Source: Gemmatimonadales bacterium | GTDB taxonomy: Bacteria > Gemmatimonadota > Gemmatimonadetes > Gemmatimonadales > GWC2-71-9 | Reading direction: 5' to 3' | DNA length: 13,469 nucleotides | Assembly: GCA_025929805.1 (NCBI GenBank) | Contig: JAICPP010000072.1 | Location: 1 to 13,469, forward strand | Shown here: piece by piece, positions 6,467-13,119 of the stretch | Layout: each line of letters opens with the position of its first letter | Position numbering within the stretch: the first letter of the stretch is position 1 | The notes under the pieces: model-generated | The model's input: only the letters and a program-made list of their open reading frames with translations | What the model was told of the DNA's origin: nothing | Database searches by the model: none | Made by a program: the position numbers and the translations under genes

Positions 6467-7876
6467 TTGAGATGGACTATTGCGGGCTCGCCCTACTCAA
6501 TAACACTTTGTGAACTTTTTCACAAGGCTTCCGGTCTGATAGCCCCGACTCCACCGGATCTCCGCTCACTGCTGCGGGACCTTTACTCTGCGGCCACCGC
6601 GGCAGTTGCGCCAGGAGCCGCGTTGGCCGCTCGCCTGGCCGACCTGCCACTCGACCGGGAACGGCCGCCCTGGGTCATTGCCCTCGGCAAGGCCGCCCTG
6701 CCTATGGCCCGAGCCGCAGTGGACCTGCTCGCCGCTCGCGGCACCCAGCCGGCGGGAGGACTCGTGGTGGCTCCAGCCCCAGCCGAGAGCCCTCATCCTG
6801 CCCTGGGGTACATCCGGGGAGACCATCCCGAGCCCGGTGCCGGCTCACTGGCGGCCGCCATCGCGCTGGCGAGCACGGCCGCACGGGTCACCGGGGAGGA
6901 CGAAGTGTGGGTCCTTCTCTCCGGTGGAACGACCAGCCTGATCGGAGCCCCTGAGCCGGGGCTCACTCCGCAGGAGCTTTCGAACCTCTATAGCCTGCTC
7001 CTCGGCTCGGGTCTCGACATCACTGCCATGAATCGGATCCGAAAGCGGTTTTCCCGTTGGGGAGGCGGCAAGCTTGCCCAAGCATTGGCGCCGGCCCGGG
7101 TCCGCGTCTACGTCGTATCTGATGTCATCGGCGATGATCTCGCCTCGATCGGATCCGGGCCGTGTGTCCCCGATCCTACCACTGCCGGCGAGGTGCACCG
7201 CCTGCTCGAAGCTGCGGAACTCTGGACGCGCATACCCGAAGCTGCCCGAACGATGGTGGCCGCCGTCGAGGCCGGGGTGCTGCCGGAGACGCCAAAGCCG
7301 GGAGATCGAATGTTCGAGCGCGTGACCCTGGAACTGATTGCCGGCAATCGGCTGGCGCTGGAAGCCGCCGCCGAGCGCGCGACCCGACTGGGCCTCGCTG
7401 CACTGGTCATCGGTACGCCGGTGGCGGGCGAGGCTTCCGCGGCAGGCGCCAACCTGGCCGCCACACTACTCCATCATTGCGCTCGCCACACCGTCCCGCA
7501 ACCGGAGACGCTTGTTCCGCCCATCTGCGTCATCTGGGGAGGCGAGACCACCGTCAGTCTGGGAGAGGGCACATCCGGAGTGGGCGGTCGGTGCCAGGAG
7601 CTGGCGTTGGCTGCTGCGAGGACGCTCTCCGGGTGGCGTAGCCCGGTGGCTCTACTCGCTGCTGGAACCGATGGGCGTGATGGACCGACCGATGCCGCCG
7701 GCGCGATCGTGGACAATCACACCTGGCGCCTCATGGAGGAGGCGGGGCGGGATCCTGCTCGCGATCTTGCGACTCACAACGCCTACCCTGCACTCGAGTC
7801 CGCCGGGGCACTGCTACGCACTGGCCTTACTGAGACAAACGTGATGGACGTGGTGATTGGGGTATGTGTGGGATAA
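6467..7876 (+). CDS. gck: Glycerate 2-kinase (DUF4147 / MOFRL family)
   Basis: Phosphorylates D-glycerate, the HprA product, to 2-phosphoglycerate for enolase and Ppc. The N-terminal DUF4147 domain begins near LRSLLRDLYSAA (residue 32 from the TTG start) and holds ALGKAA (72-77), LLSGGTTSL (150-158), MNRIRKRFSRWGGGKLA (188-204) and VVSDVIGDDLASIGSGPC (216-233). The C-terminal MOFRL domain follows with GGETTVSLGEG (358-368), GTDGRDGPTDAAGA (400-413) and TNVMDV (457-462). The usual GGRNQE motif reads GGRCQE here (Asn to Cys at 376). The start is uncertain. TTG at 6467 has a GTGGGGA box nine bases upstream but places the first 30 residues across the operator. A CTG at 6536, eight bases after AAGG, would give the expected family N-terminus and a transcript starting near the operator. 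It is divergent from sgaA and converges on the next gene. Confidence 0.9.
   Translation: MRWTIAGSPYSITLCELFHKASGLIAPTPPDLRSLLRDLYSAATAAVAPGAALAARLADLPLDRERPPWVIALGKAALPMARAAVDLLAARGTQPAGGLVVAPAPAESPHPALGYIRGDHPEPGAGSLAAAIALASTAARVTGEDEVWVLLSGGTTSLIGAPEPGLTPQELSNLYSLLLGSGLDITAMNRIRKRFSRWGGGKLAQALAPARVRVYVVSDVIGDDLASIGSGPCVPDPTTAGEVHRLLEAAELWTRIPEAARTMVAAVEAGVLPETPKPGDRMFERVTLELIAGNRLALEAAAERATRLGLAALVIGTPVAGEASAAGANLAATLLHHCARHTVPQPETLVPPICVIWGGETTVSLGEGTSGVGGRCQELALAAARTLSGWRSPVALLAAGTDGRDGPTDAAGAIVDNHTWRLMEEAGRDPARDLATHNAYPALESAGALLRTGLTETNVMDVVIGVCVG
6497..6525 (-). promoter_or_regulatory. Candidate sigma-70-like promoter of the sgaA operon
   Basis: On the minus strand TTGTGA (6525-6520) is followed after 17 bases by TATTGA (6502-6497). 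The first hexamer is a good -35; the -10 matches the consensus at only three of six positions. Transcription would begin near 6490, leaving a leader of about 40 bases. The -35 lies inside the palindromic operator, so a bound repressor would block polymerase. The hexamers are inferred. Confidence 0.45.
6508..6525. promoter_or_regulatory. Perfect palindromic operator, Rex-type (NADH/NAD+ sensor)
   Basis: TTGTGAACTTTTTCACAA is a perfect inverted repeat (7-base arms, 4-base centre). It matches the general Rex consensus TTGTGAA-N4-TTCACAA and the Streptomyces form TGTGAAC-N3-TTCACA at every fixed position. Rex binds such sites when NAD+ dominates and leaves when NADH rises. The site overlaps the likely -35 of the sgaA operon and sits just before the conserved part of gck. 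The half-sites also fit CRP (TGTGA-N6-TCACA), so a CRP/FNR-family regulator is an alternative. No regulator gene lies in the window. Confidence 0.7.
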
Positions 7877-7879
7877 CAA

Positions 7880-7946
7880 CGTGAGCGGGAAGAAAAAGCG
7901 TAAGCGGTACGCGGGTTTGAGACGGTAGTGGCAGTTCCCGCTCACG
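7880..7946. terminator. Nested inverted repeat between convergent genes, probable bidirectional terminator
   Basis: CGTGAGCGGGAA (7880-7891) is exactly complementary to TTCCCGCTCACG (7935-7946). Between them lies a second small stem, GCGTA (7898-7902) with TACGC (7908-7912), loop AGCGG. The right arm ends just before the stop of the convergent gene. There is an A-run at 7893-7897 but no clear T-run after either arm, so this is a weak example of an intrinsic terminator. Position between two converging genes supports the role. Confidence 0.6.
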
Positions 7947-7949
7947 CTC

Positions 7950-8405
7950 TTAGGGCTGCACTCCGAGCTTCGGACGGAAGTCCTCTCCCAGGATTACGCT
8001 CACGTCCACTCTCCGGAAGGTATCGGTTTCGACCTCCACCAGACCGACGCCGAGCGCTGCCGCGACGTAGCGTGCCCGGTCGGCATCACCGCGCCGGGCG
8101 ACCACCCTGGTCGACTCGGCCAGCGTGTCGGCATTACCCAGGAAGACCACGTCCAGGCCCTGGCGGCGTAGTACCCTGGTCGCCGCGCGTGCGGCTCCCT
8201 GACGCCGCGTGCCGTTCAACACCTCGATGGTGACACGTCCCTCTGGTGCCACGGGTAGGCTGGCCCGCGTGCTCGGCTCCGGCTTCGGGCGGAGAAGGAG
8301 CCCGCCTCCAGCTGCCACCAGAAGCGCAGTGCCGCCTACTGCGAGCCCGCGCCAGTGCCGACGAGACTGTTCCAGAATCGATGGGTGGGTTCGAGAACGG
8401 GCCAT
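7950..8405 (-). CDS. Membrane-anchored LytR C-terminal domain protein
   Basis: The 151-residue protein has a basic N-terminus, one membrane segment (about 20-38, Ala/Gly/Leu-rich) and an exported LytR_C domain at about 57-143. The domain shows the typical VTIEVLNGTRRQGAA (58-72) opening, the FLGNAD turn (88-93) and the closing DVSVILGEDF (134-143). LytR_C domains often accompany cell-envelope LytR-CpsA-Psr proteins, but the catalytic LCP domain is missing here and the function of stand-alone copies is unknown. In many bacteria such a gene lies in the nadD-yqeK-lytR-rsfS neighbourhood; here yqeK is directly upstream but rsfS does not follow. The ATG at 8405 lies 70 bases inside yqeK in another frame. 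A later start would lose the membrane segment, so I keep the long form. It is the last gene of the right-hand cluster. Confidence 0.75.
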   Translation of the reverse strand: MARSRTHPSILEQSRRHWRGLAVGGTALLVAAGGGLLLRPKPEPSTRASLPVAPEGRVTIEVLNGTRRQGAARAATRVLRRQGLDVVFLGNADTLAESTRVVARRGDADRARYVAAALGVGLVEVETDTFRRVDVSVILGEDFRPKLGVQP

Positions 8406-8944
8406 CCCGACTGAATTATGTGGAGGAGACGAGCACGGGCCACCTCGCGGAGGACATCCGCGGGGTCCGTGGGGAAACGTTCAGCCAGCGCGGCCCGGTG
8501 CTCCTGGTCGAAGGGCCGGCCCGGTTCGAGGTAATCAGCGCAATAAAGGACCCGTCCGACCATGTCCCATTCCGCCAGGCCGAGGGAGTGATAGCGAACC
8601 GCATCGAGCACGCCGCGATCGGTTGCGCCCTCCGCCCGAGCCCGGGCGGCGCTTGCCGGTCCATGCCGGAGCTCGGGTGGCCCGGGTGTATCCGACGCCC
8701 ACTTCTCCAGGTCCTCCAGGGGTGCGTCGCGCATGGCGTCGTGCAGCCAGACCGCTCGCAGCCAGCGATGACGCTCGGGGTCAGGCACCCCGAGCTGCTC
8801 CGCCCAGGCGGAGGTCAGCTCAGCGACTCGCTCGATATGGTCCAGCCGCTCGGGTGACACCACGGCCCATTCGGGCAACGTGGGGCGGAGTGCCGGAGGC
8901 GTATGCCGGGGCCGCCGGGTGGGTGTGTATTCCGAAGGTGACAT
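8336..8944 (-). CDS. yqeK: YqeK-like HD-domain hydrolase
   Basis: Likely a metal-dependent HD phosphohydrolase; the YqeK family hydrolyses diadenosine tetraphosphate symmetrically to ADP. In the 202 residues the metal ligands line up as His36 (RLDHIERV), His68-Asp69 (WLHDAMRD), His94 (LRHGP), His119 (VRYHSLG) and Asp137 (YCADYLEPGRP). The sequence VRYHSLG followed by ADYLEPGR is very characteristic of YqeK. The first 30 residues are a Pro/Arg-rich extension lacking in the family; a later start is possible, but no better ribosome-binding site was seen. The ATG overlaps the panC stop by one base (TGATG). Its 3' end is overlapped by 70 bases by the following LytR_C gene. The usual upstream partner nadD is replaced by panC. 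Confidence 0.82.
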   Translation of the reverse strand: MSPSEYTPTRRPRHTPPALRPTLPEWAVVSPERLDHIERVAELTSAWAEQLGVPDPERHRWLRAVWLHDAMRDAPLEDLEKWASDTPGPPELRHGPASAARARAEGATDRGVLDAVRYHSLGLAEWDMVGRVLYCADYLEPGRPFDQEHRAALAERFPTDPADVLREVARARLLHIIQSGWPVLEPTHRFWNSLVGTGAGSQ

Positions 8945-9807
8945 CAGGTCAGGCCGTGTGCCAGCCGGATATTGTCGATGAGCCGAGTGCCACCGATCCG
9001 CGCTGCAATTGCGATGATCGTTTGCTGATCGACCACACTCACAGGCTCGAGCGCCTCGGGTTCCACAATAGCGATGTACTCCACGGTCACGCCGGGCTCC
9101 CGCCGCAACTCGCCGGCCATCCGCTCTTCCAGCACCTGGGCTTGCCGCTCACCCTCACAAAAGGCGCGGTGCGCCAGCAACAGAGCGCGACTCAGCACCG
9201 TCGCCCGGCTTCGGTCGGCGGTGCTCAGATAGGCATTGCGGCTGCTCAATGCCAGGCCATCAGGTTCCCGCACCGTGGAGACCTCGACGATCTCGACCGG
9301 CCAGTCGAGGTCCCGCACCATCCGCTTGATCAGGGTCAGTTGCTGAATGTCCTTCTGGCCAAAACACGCGAGCTGAGGCTCTACCAGATGAAAGAGCTTG
9401 GCCACCACCGTCAGGACGCCGGAAAAGTGACCGGGCCGTGCAGCACCTTCCCATCGTTCCGCGGTCTTGCCGGGGATCACCCGCACCTCGGATCCGGGCG
9501 GATACATCGTCTCTACCGTGGGGACGAACAACGCGGCCACTCCCCGGGCCTCGGCCAACACGCGATCCCGCGGCAGGTCTCGAGGATACCGGGCGAGATC
9601 TTCCCGGGGTCCGAACTGGAGCGGATTGACGAAGATACTGAGGATGACGGCTTCGGCTCTCCGGCGAGCCTCGTCCACCAGGGCCAGGTGTCCCTCGTGG
9701 AGATAGCCCATCGTAGGCACCAATGCAATCCGGCGGGCGGCGGCACGCTGGCTGTGCGTCCAGGATCGGAGCTCGGGAATGGTGGCGAGTTCAGCCAACC
9801 TACTCAA
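8944..9807 (-). CDS. panC: Pantothenate synthetase (pantoate-beta-alanine ligase)
   Basis: Joins pantoate and beta-alanine with ATP to make pantothenate, the CoA precursor. Motifs: LVPTMGYLHEGHLALV with the HxGH adenylation signature, SIFVNPLQFGPREDLARYPR, RPGHFSGVLTVVAKLF, FGQKDIQQ and the KMSKS-like REPDGLALSSRNAYL. The frame is open to an ATG at 9855, but that has no ribosome-binding site and adds 16 residues beyond the family. A TTG at 9807 follows GGGGAGAGAG at a good distance and gives 287 residues with PTMG near position 31, as expected. Another TTG lies at 9798. With the chosen start the gene overlaps the end of panB by 8 bases. The usual Thr of FVNPTQFG is Leu, which is tolerated in the family. 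Function is secure; only the start is not. Confidence 0.93.
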   Translation of the reverse strand: MSRLAELATIPELRSWTHSQRAAARRIALVPTMGYLHEGHLALVDEARRRAEAVILSIFVNPLQFGPREDLARYPRDLPRDRVLAEARGVAALFVPTVETMYPPGSEVRVIPGKTAERWEGAARPGHFSGVLTVVAKLFHLVEPQLACFGQKDIQQLTLIKRMVRDLDWPVEIVEVSTVREPDGLALSSRNAYLSTADRSRATVLSRALLLAHRAFCEGERQAQVLEERMAGELRREPGVTVEYIAIVEPEALEPVSVVDQQTIIAIAARIGGTRLIDNIRLAHGLT

Positions 9808-10612
9808 AGCTGTGCTCTCTCCCCGGATACTTTCCTTCCCGCACCTCGCTGGCATACGTGCGCACGGCTTCGCGGACGGCTTGCGCCAGCTTCCCGTAAT
9901 GCTTCAGGAACTTCGGCGCGAATTGCTCGTTCAGCCCCAGCATGTCGTGCAGGACAAGCACCTGCCCGTCGCACTGCGGTCCCGCACCGATCCCGATAGT
10001 TGGGATGGTGAGTGCCCGGGAGATGTCGGCGGCCAGAGCAGCGGGAATCAGCTCGAGGACGATGGCACACGCACCGGCCGCCTCCAACCGCTTGGCGTCG
10101 TTGAGCAGGCGATCGGCTGCCGCGGCCTCTCTTCCCTGAACCCGGTACCCGCCCAGGGCGTGCACCGACTGGGGGGTGAGCCCCAGATGCCCTATCACCG
10201 GGATCCCGCATTCAACCAGCGCGGACACCGTCTCAGCCATCGGGCTGCCACCTTCGAGCTTGACTCCGTGCGCACCGGTTTCCTGCAGCACGCGCCCCGC
10301 GTTTCTGATGGCCTCCGGGATGCTTACCTGGTAGGTGAGAAAGGGCAGATCGACGAACACCATTGCCCGGCGGGACACCCGGCGTACGGCGGCCGCGTGA
10401 TAGATCATTTGCTCCAGCGTGGTGCTGAGGGTGGTTTCGTGGCCGGCGATCACCTGGTTCAAGGAGTCGCCCACCAGAAGTACGTCGACCCCAGCTTCCT
10501 CCAATAGCCGCGCAAAGGCAGCGTCATAGCAGGTCAGCATCACCACGCGCCGGCCGGCGGCTTTCATGCTGAGCAGATCGTGCACGGTGAGGGGGCGTGG
10601 GTCAGCGCTCAT
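9800..10612 (-). CDS. panB: 3-methyl-2-oxobutanoate hydroxymethyltransferase (ketopantoate hydroxymethyltransferase)
   Basis: First step of pantothenate synthesis: transfers a hydroxymethyl group from methylene-tetrahydrofolate to 2-oxoisovalerate. From the ATG at 10612 the protein has 270 residues, near the family norm. Mg2+ ligands are Asp49 (LLVGDSL), Asp88 (FVDLPF) and Glu120 (VKLEGG); Glu187 (LELIP) is the probable catalytic base. GHLGLTPQS and the later IPTIGIGAGPQCDGQVLV and HDMLGL segments are also canonical. A TTG at 10621 in the same frame is possible, but ATG with an upstream GGAG is preferred. The start lies inside the last codons of folK (11-base overlap). Proximity to folK fits its use of a folate cofactor. 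Confidence 0.95.
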   Translation of the reverse strand: MSADPRPLTVHDLLSMKAAGRRVVMLTCYDAAFARLLEEAGVDVLLVGDSLNQVIAGHETTLSTTLEQMIYHAAAVRRVSRRAMVFVDLPFLTYQVSIPEAIRNAGRVLQETGAHGVKLEGGSPMAETVSALVECGIPVIGHLGLTPQSVHALGGYRVQGREAAAADRLLNDAKRLEAAGACAIVLELIPAALAADISRALTIPTIGIGAGPQCDGQVLVLHDMLGLNEQFAPKFLKHYGKLAQAVREAVRTYASEVREGKYPGREHSFE

Positions 10613-11045
10613 TGGATCCAAGCTCCGCCAACTCTCGGCGCCAGAAGTCGCGATTGAACAACTCGGGATGGGGAATGATAAGGTCGCGCTCGGTCACTCG
10701 CCGATCTCCGAACCGAACGATATCCAGATCCAGCGTTCTAGGACCCCAGCGCTCCTCCCGCTGACGCCCCTGGTTCAGCTCGATTTGCTGGAGAGCTTCC
10801 AGCAGAGCTCGAGGCTCGAGCCCGGTCTCCAGCAGCACCATTTGATTGAGATAGGGAGGTTGGCGCATCCCACCCAGGGGTGCGGTCTCTTCGATGCTCG
10901 ATTCGGCAACAAGAGATGTCCTGGGAAGCGAGGCGAGCGCTTGGCGAGCCGCGCGCAGGTGGCCACGCCGGTCGCCCAGATTGCTGCCCAACGCAACGAA
11001 TACTCGCTCGCGGGGTCTCTCGCCAGGTTCAGGCCTCGACCGCAA
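10602..11045 (-). CDS. folK: 2-amino-4-hydroxy-6-hydroxymethyldihydropteridine pyrophosphokinase
   Basis: Transfers pyrophosphate from ATP to 6-hydroxymethyl-dihydropterin in folate synthesis. Family signatures are VFVALGSNLGDRRGHL near the N-terminus and WGPRTLDLDIV, the HPPK pattern with metal-binding Asp residues; PYLNQMVLLET and IIPHPELFNR follow. The final NRDFWRRELAEL differs from the common RRFVLxPLxEI ending, a mild divergence. The start is unclear: the family usually begins only a few residues before VFVALGSN, but no ATG/GTG/TTG occurs there. TTG at 11045 (used here, about 148 residues), TTG at 11057 or ATG at 11093 all lie inside the end of the preceding chemoreceptor-like gene, so overlapping translation is certain unless an unusual start codon is used. 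Confidence 0.9.
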   Translation of the reverse strand: MRSRPEPGERPRERVFVALGSNLGDRRGHLRAARQALASLPRTSLVAESSIEETAPLGGMRQPPYLNQMVLLETGLEPRALLEALQQIELNQGRQREERWGPRTLDLDIVRFGDRRVTERDLIIPHPELFNRDFWRRELAELGSNER

Positions 11046-13119
11046 AGTGGCTCGCAATCCGCTGCAGGTCAGTCGCCATCTCACCCAGCTCACGGATGGC
11101 GCGCTCCAGCTCCGCCTGCCCCGCCGAGGCTTCTCCCGCGCGCTTGGCCAGAGTGTCCGTATCGGCTCGACTCTTGGCCGAACTGGCCGCCACCTGCTCG
11201 ATCTGGCCGGTGAGCGTGTTCACCGCATCGCGCTGTTGCGCAGCTGTTGCGGCGATCGCCTTGGCGTGTCCGCCGGCTTCACCGGTGGTGCCCACGATGG
11301 CGTCCAATGCTTTCGCCGCGTCGGCGCTGAGCTCCTCGACACCGGCCACCACATCTCGGCCGCGTTCCATCTGCCCCGACACCGCCGAGACCTGATCGGT
11401 GATCTCTCCCAGCAGAGCGCCGGCCTCGCGGGCAGCATGCAGGCTTTGGGCAGCCAGGTCTCGCACCTCGGAAGCCACTACTGCAAAACCGCGCCCTTCG
11501 CGGCCGGCCCGGGCGGCCTCGATGGCGGCATTCAAGGCAATGAGATTGGTCAGATCGGCGATCTCCCGGATGGTGCCGATGAATCCGGTAATCCGTTGGG
11601 TCATTGCCCCGAGCGAGGACACCCGATCGGCTCCTGCCGCCACAAACCCTTTGAGCTCCACCAGCCGGGTAATGGCGTCTCCGATGACGTCTCGATTGCG
11701 CGCGGCGACCTCGGCCGCGGTACCGCTCGCCGCAGCAGCTTGAGCGCCCTGAGTCATCATGTCCTGGGAGGCACTTGCGAGCGACCCCGTGGCTCGTAGA
11801 CCCCCCGTGGCAAACCGTTCCAATTCCATGGCGCCCTGGCGCATGCCCAGCGAAACGTCGGCGAGTGCAGTGGCGGAGCTCCGCAGTGAATCCGCTACGC
11901 GCGCCAGAGCGGCCACCTGATCGCCGATCTGACTCACGGTCAGCACCAGTGGCCGACGCAACTCTGCGATGTGAATCGCCGTGGCCATCTGAGCCGCCAG
12001 CGTGCTCATCGCCATCAGATCCTTGGAACCATAGGCGTGACGCTTATGGTGCTCCACTTCGAGGAGGCCCAGTATGTCTCCTCCGAATCGGATCGGATGA
12101 ATCACCAGGGTGAGCACATCGGTGAGGTGGTCGGCGATGCGTCCGTCGTGCCGAGCGTCGCGCAGGATCAGAGGCTCGCGGGTCTCGAGCACTTCATGAC
12201 GCAGAGCGTTGAGGGCAGCAGGCGGCTCCCCTCGTCCTGGCCGGCCAAGCGAGCCGCGATAGGCTAGCGAGATCTCGGATCCGGCAACGCGATACACTCG
12301 GAAATCGCCCCAGTCGAGCAGGCGATAGGCGACCCGTTCAATCTGAGTAAAGGACCCTTGGAGCGTCGCATTGCTGGCTATCGCCGCTTCCATCAGGTGC
12401 ACCTTGTTCAGGTCCTCTGCACCGATGGCCTCGTCCAGTATCTGGCGGGTGAGAAGACCCAGCACCCCGAGCGCCAGGGCCACCGCGAGCCAGCCCACCG
12501 GCGCCAGAGTGGCGAGCGCGGTCACCACAATGGTGGTTGCAATCAGGGTGAGCAGGTAGGAGCTGATCTCCCAGCGAAGAATCAGGATTTTCTCCGCGCT
12601 CTCCAGCTTGTCCCGGATCAGCAGGCTGAAGTAGAACAGCGCTCGGCTCAGGAAGAAATACAGCGCGACCAGGATGGCTGCGGCCGGGAGAAAATCGAGC
12701 GTGAGCTCGGACGTGCCGCTCAGCGTCCCGCCCAGTGCCAGGATGGCAGCGTACGCTCCGTAGGCCGCGGTGAACCCGATCACTTCCCGACCGGCGTTGA
12801 TGAGGCCGGCCCGCGGTTGCTTGCGCAAACCAAAGACATCGGCGGCCGCAACGCCGACCCATAGGGCCGCGACTACTGGTGCCGGCCCAACGCACACGGC
12901 CCCCACCAGGGTGGGCACACCCGACTGGGTGAGATAGGAATACTTGCTCAGCCGCACCGGCACCGCGCGGAGCACGAAGATGCTCAGCATGAGCAATCCC
13001 GTCGACACCGGATGAGTCAGCCACCTGGTGTCGACCGCAAGCACCGCGAGCATCAGCACCAGGCCGCCCACCGACAGGATCTGGGTATAGCGGTCGAGTA
13101 TCCGCGGGATCGGGATCAT
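11029..13119 (-). CDS. Multi-pass membrane GAF-methyl-accepting chemotaxis-like signalling protein
   Basis: The 696-residue protein has three parts. Residues 1-226 form about six or seven membrane helices with little periplasmic loop, unlike classical chemoreceptors with a two-helix sensor. Residues about 240-395 are a GAF domain (ends HIRFGGDILGLLEVE-like, then AAQMATAIHIAEL). Residues about 400-690 are a cytoplasmic coiled-coil signalling domain whose hairpin tip (517-559) reads IADLTNLIALNAAIEAARAG then GFAVVASEVRDLA, with the Asn, Glu and Arg contacts for CheA/CheW kept. No HAMP domain and no C-terminal CheR-binding pentapeptide are visible. It probably passes a membrane or small-molecule signal to a CheA-type kinase; the ligand is unknown. 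The ATG overlaps the trpA stop as ATGA, and folK starts within its end. The domain reading is firm; the function is inferred. Confidence 0.85.
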   Translation of the reverse strand: MIPIPRILDRYTQILSVGGLVLMLAVLAVDTRWLTHPVSTGLLMLSIFVLRAVPVRLSKYSYLTQSGVPTLVGAVCVGPAPVVAALWVGVAAADVFGLRKQPRAGLINAGREVIGFTAAYGAYAAILALGGTLSGTSELTLDFLPAAAILVALYFFLSRALFYFSLLIRDKLESAEKILILRWEISSYLLTLIATTIVVTALATLAPVGWLAVALALGVLGLLTRQILDEAIGAEDLNKVHLMEAAIASNATLQGSFTQIERVAYRLLDWGDFRVYRVAGSEISLAYRGSLGRPGRGEPPAALNALRHEVLETREPLILRDARHDGRIADHLTDVLTLVIHPIRFGGDILGLLEVEHHKRHAYGSKDLMAMSTLAAQMATAIHIAELRRPLVLTVSQIGDQVAALARVADSLRSSATALADVSLGMRQGAMELERFATGGLRATGSLASASQDMMTQGAQAAAASGTAAEVAARNRDVIGDAITRLVELKGFVAAGADRVSSLGAMTQRITGFIGTIREIADLTNLIALNAAIEAARAGREGRGFAVVASEVRDLAAQSLHAAREAGALLGEITDQVSAVSGQMERGRDVVAGVEELSADAAKALDAIVGTTGEAGGHAKAIAATAAQQRDAVNTLTGQIEQVAASSAKSRADTDTLAKRAGEASAGQAELERAIRELGEMATDLQRIASHFAVEA

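Noticed and set aside
6508..6525. CRP/FNR-family site as the first choice for the palindrome
   Set aside because: TGTGA-N6-TCACA also fits, but the outer T/A and the inner AA/TT pairs fit the Rex consensus at all fixed positions. It is kept as an alternative, not excluded.
9808..9855. N-terminal extension of panC from the ATG at 9855
   Set aside because: No ribosome-binding site precedes it, it overlaps panB by 56 bases, and the added residues have no counterpart in the family.
8209..9999. 596-codon open frame on the plus strand
   Set aside because: It runs antisense over the LytR_C gene, yqeK, panC and the panB end, all well supported; no family features in the product.
10894..11799. 301-codon open frame on the plus strand
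   Set aside because: Antisense to folK and the MCP signalling domain; high GC leaves stop codons rare in that frame.
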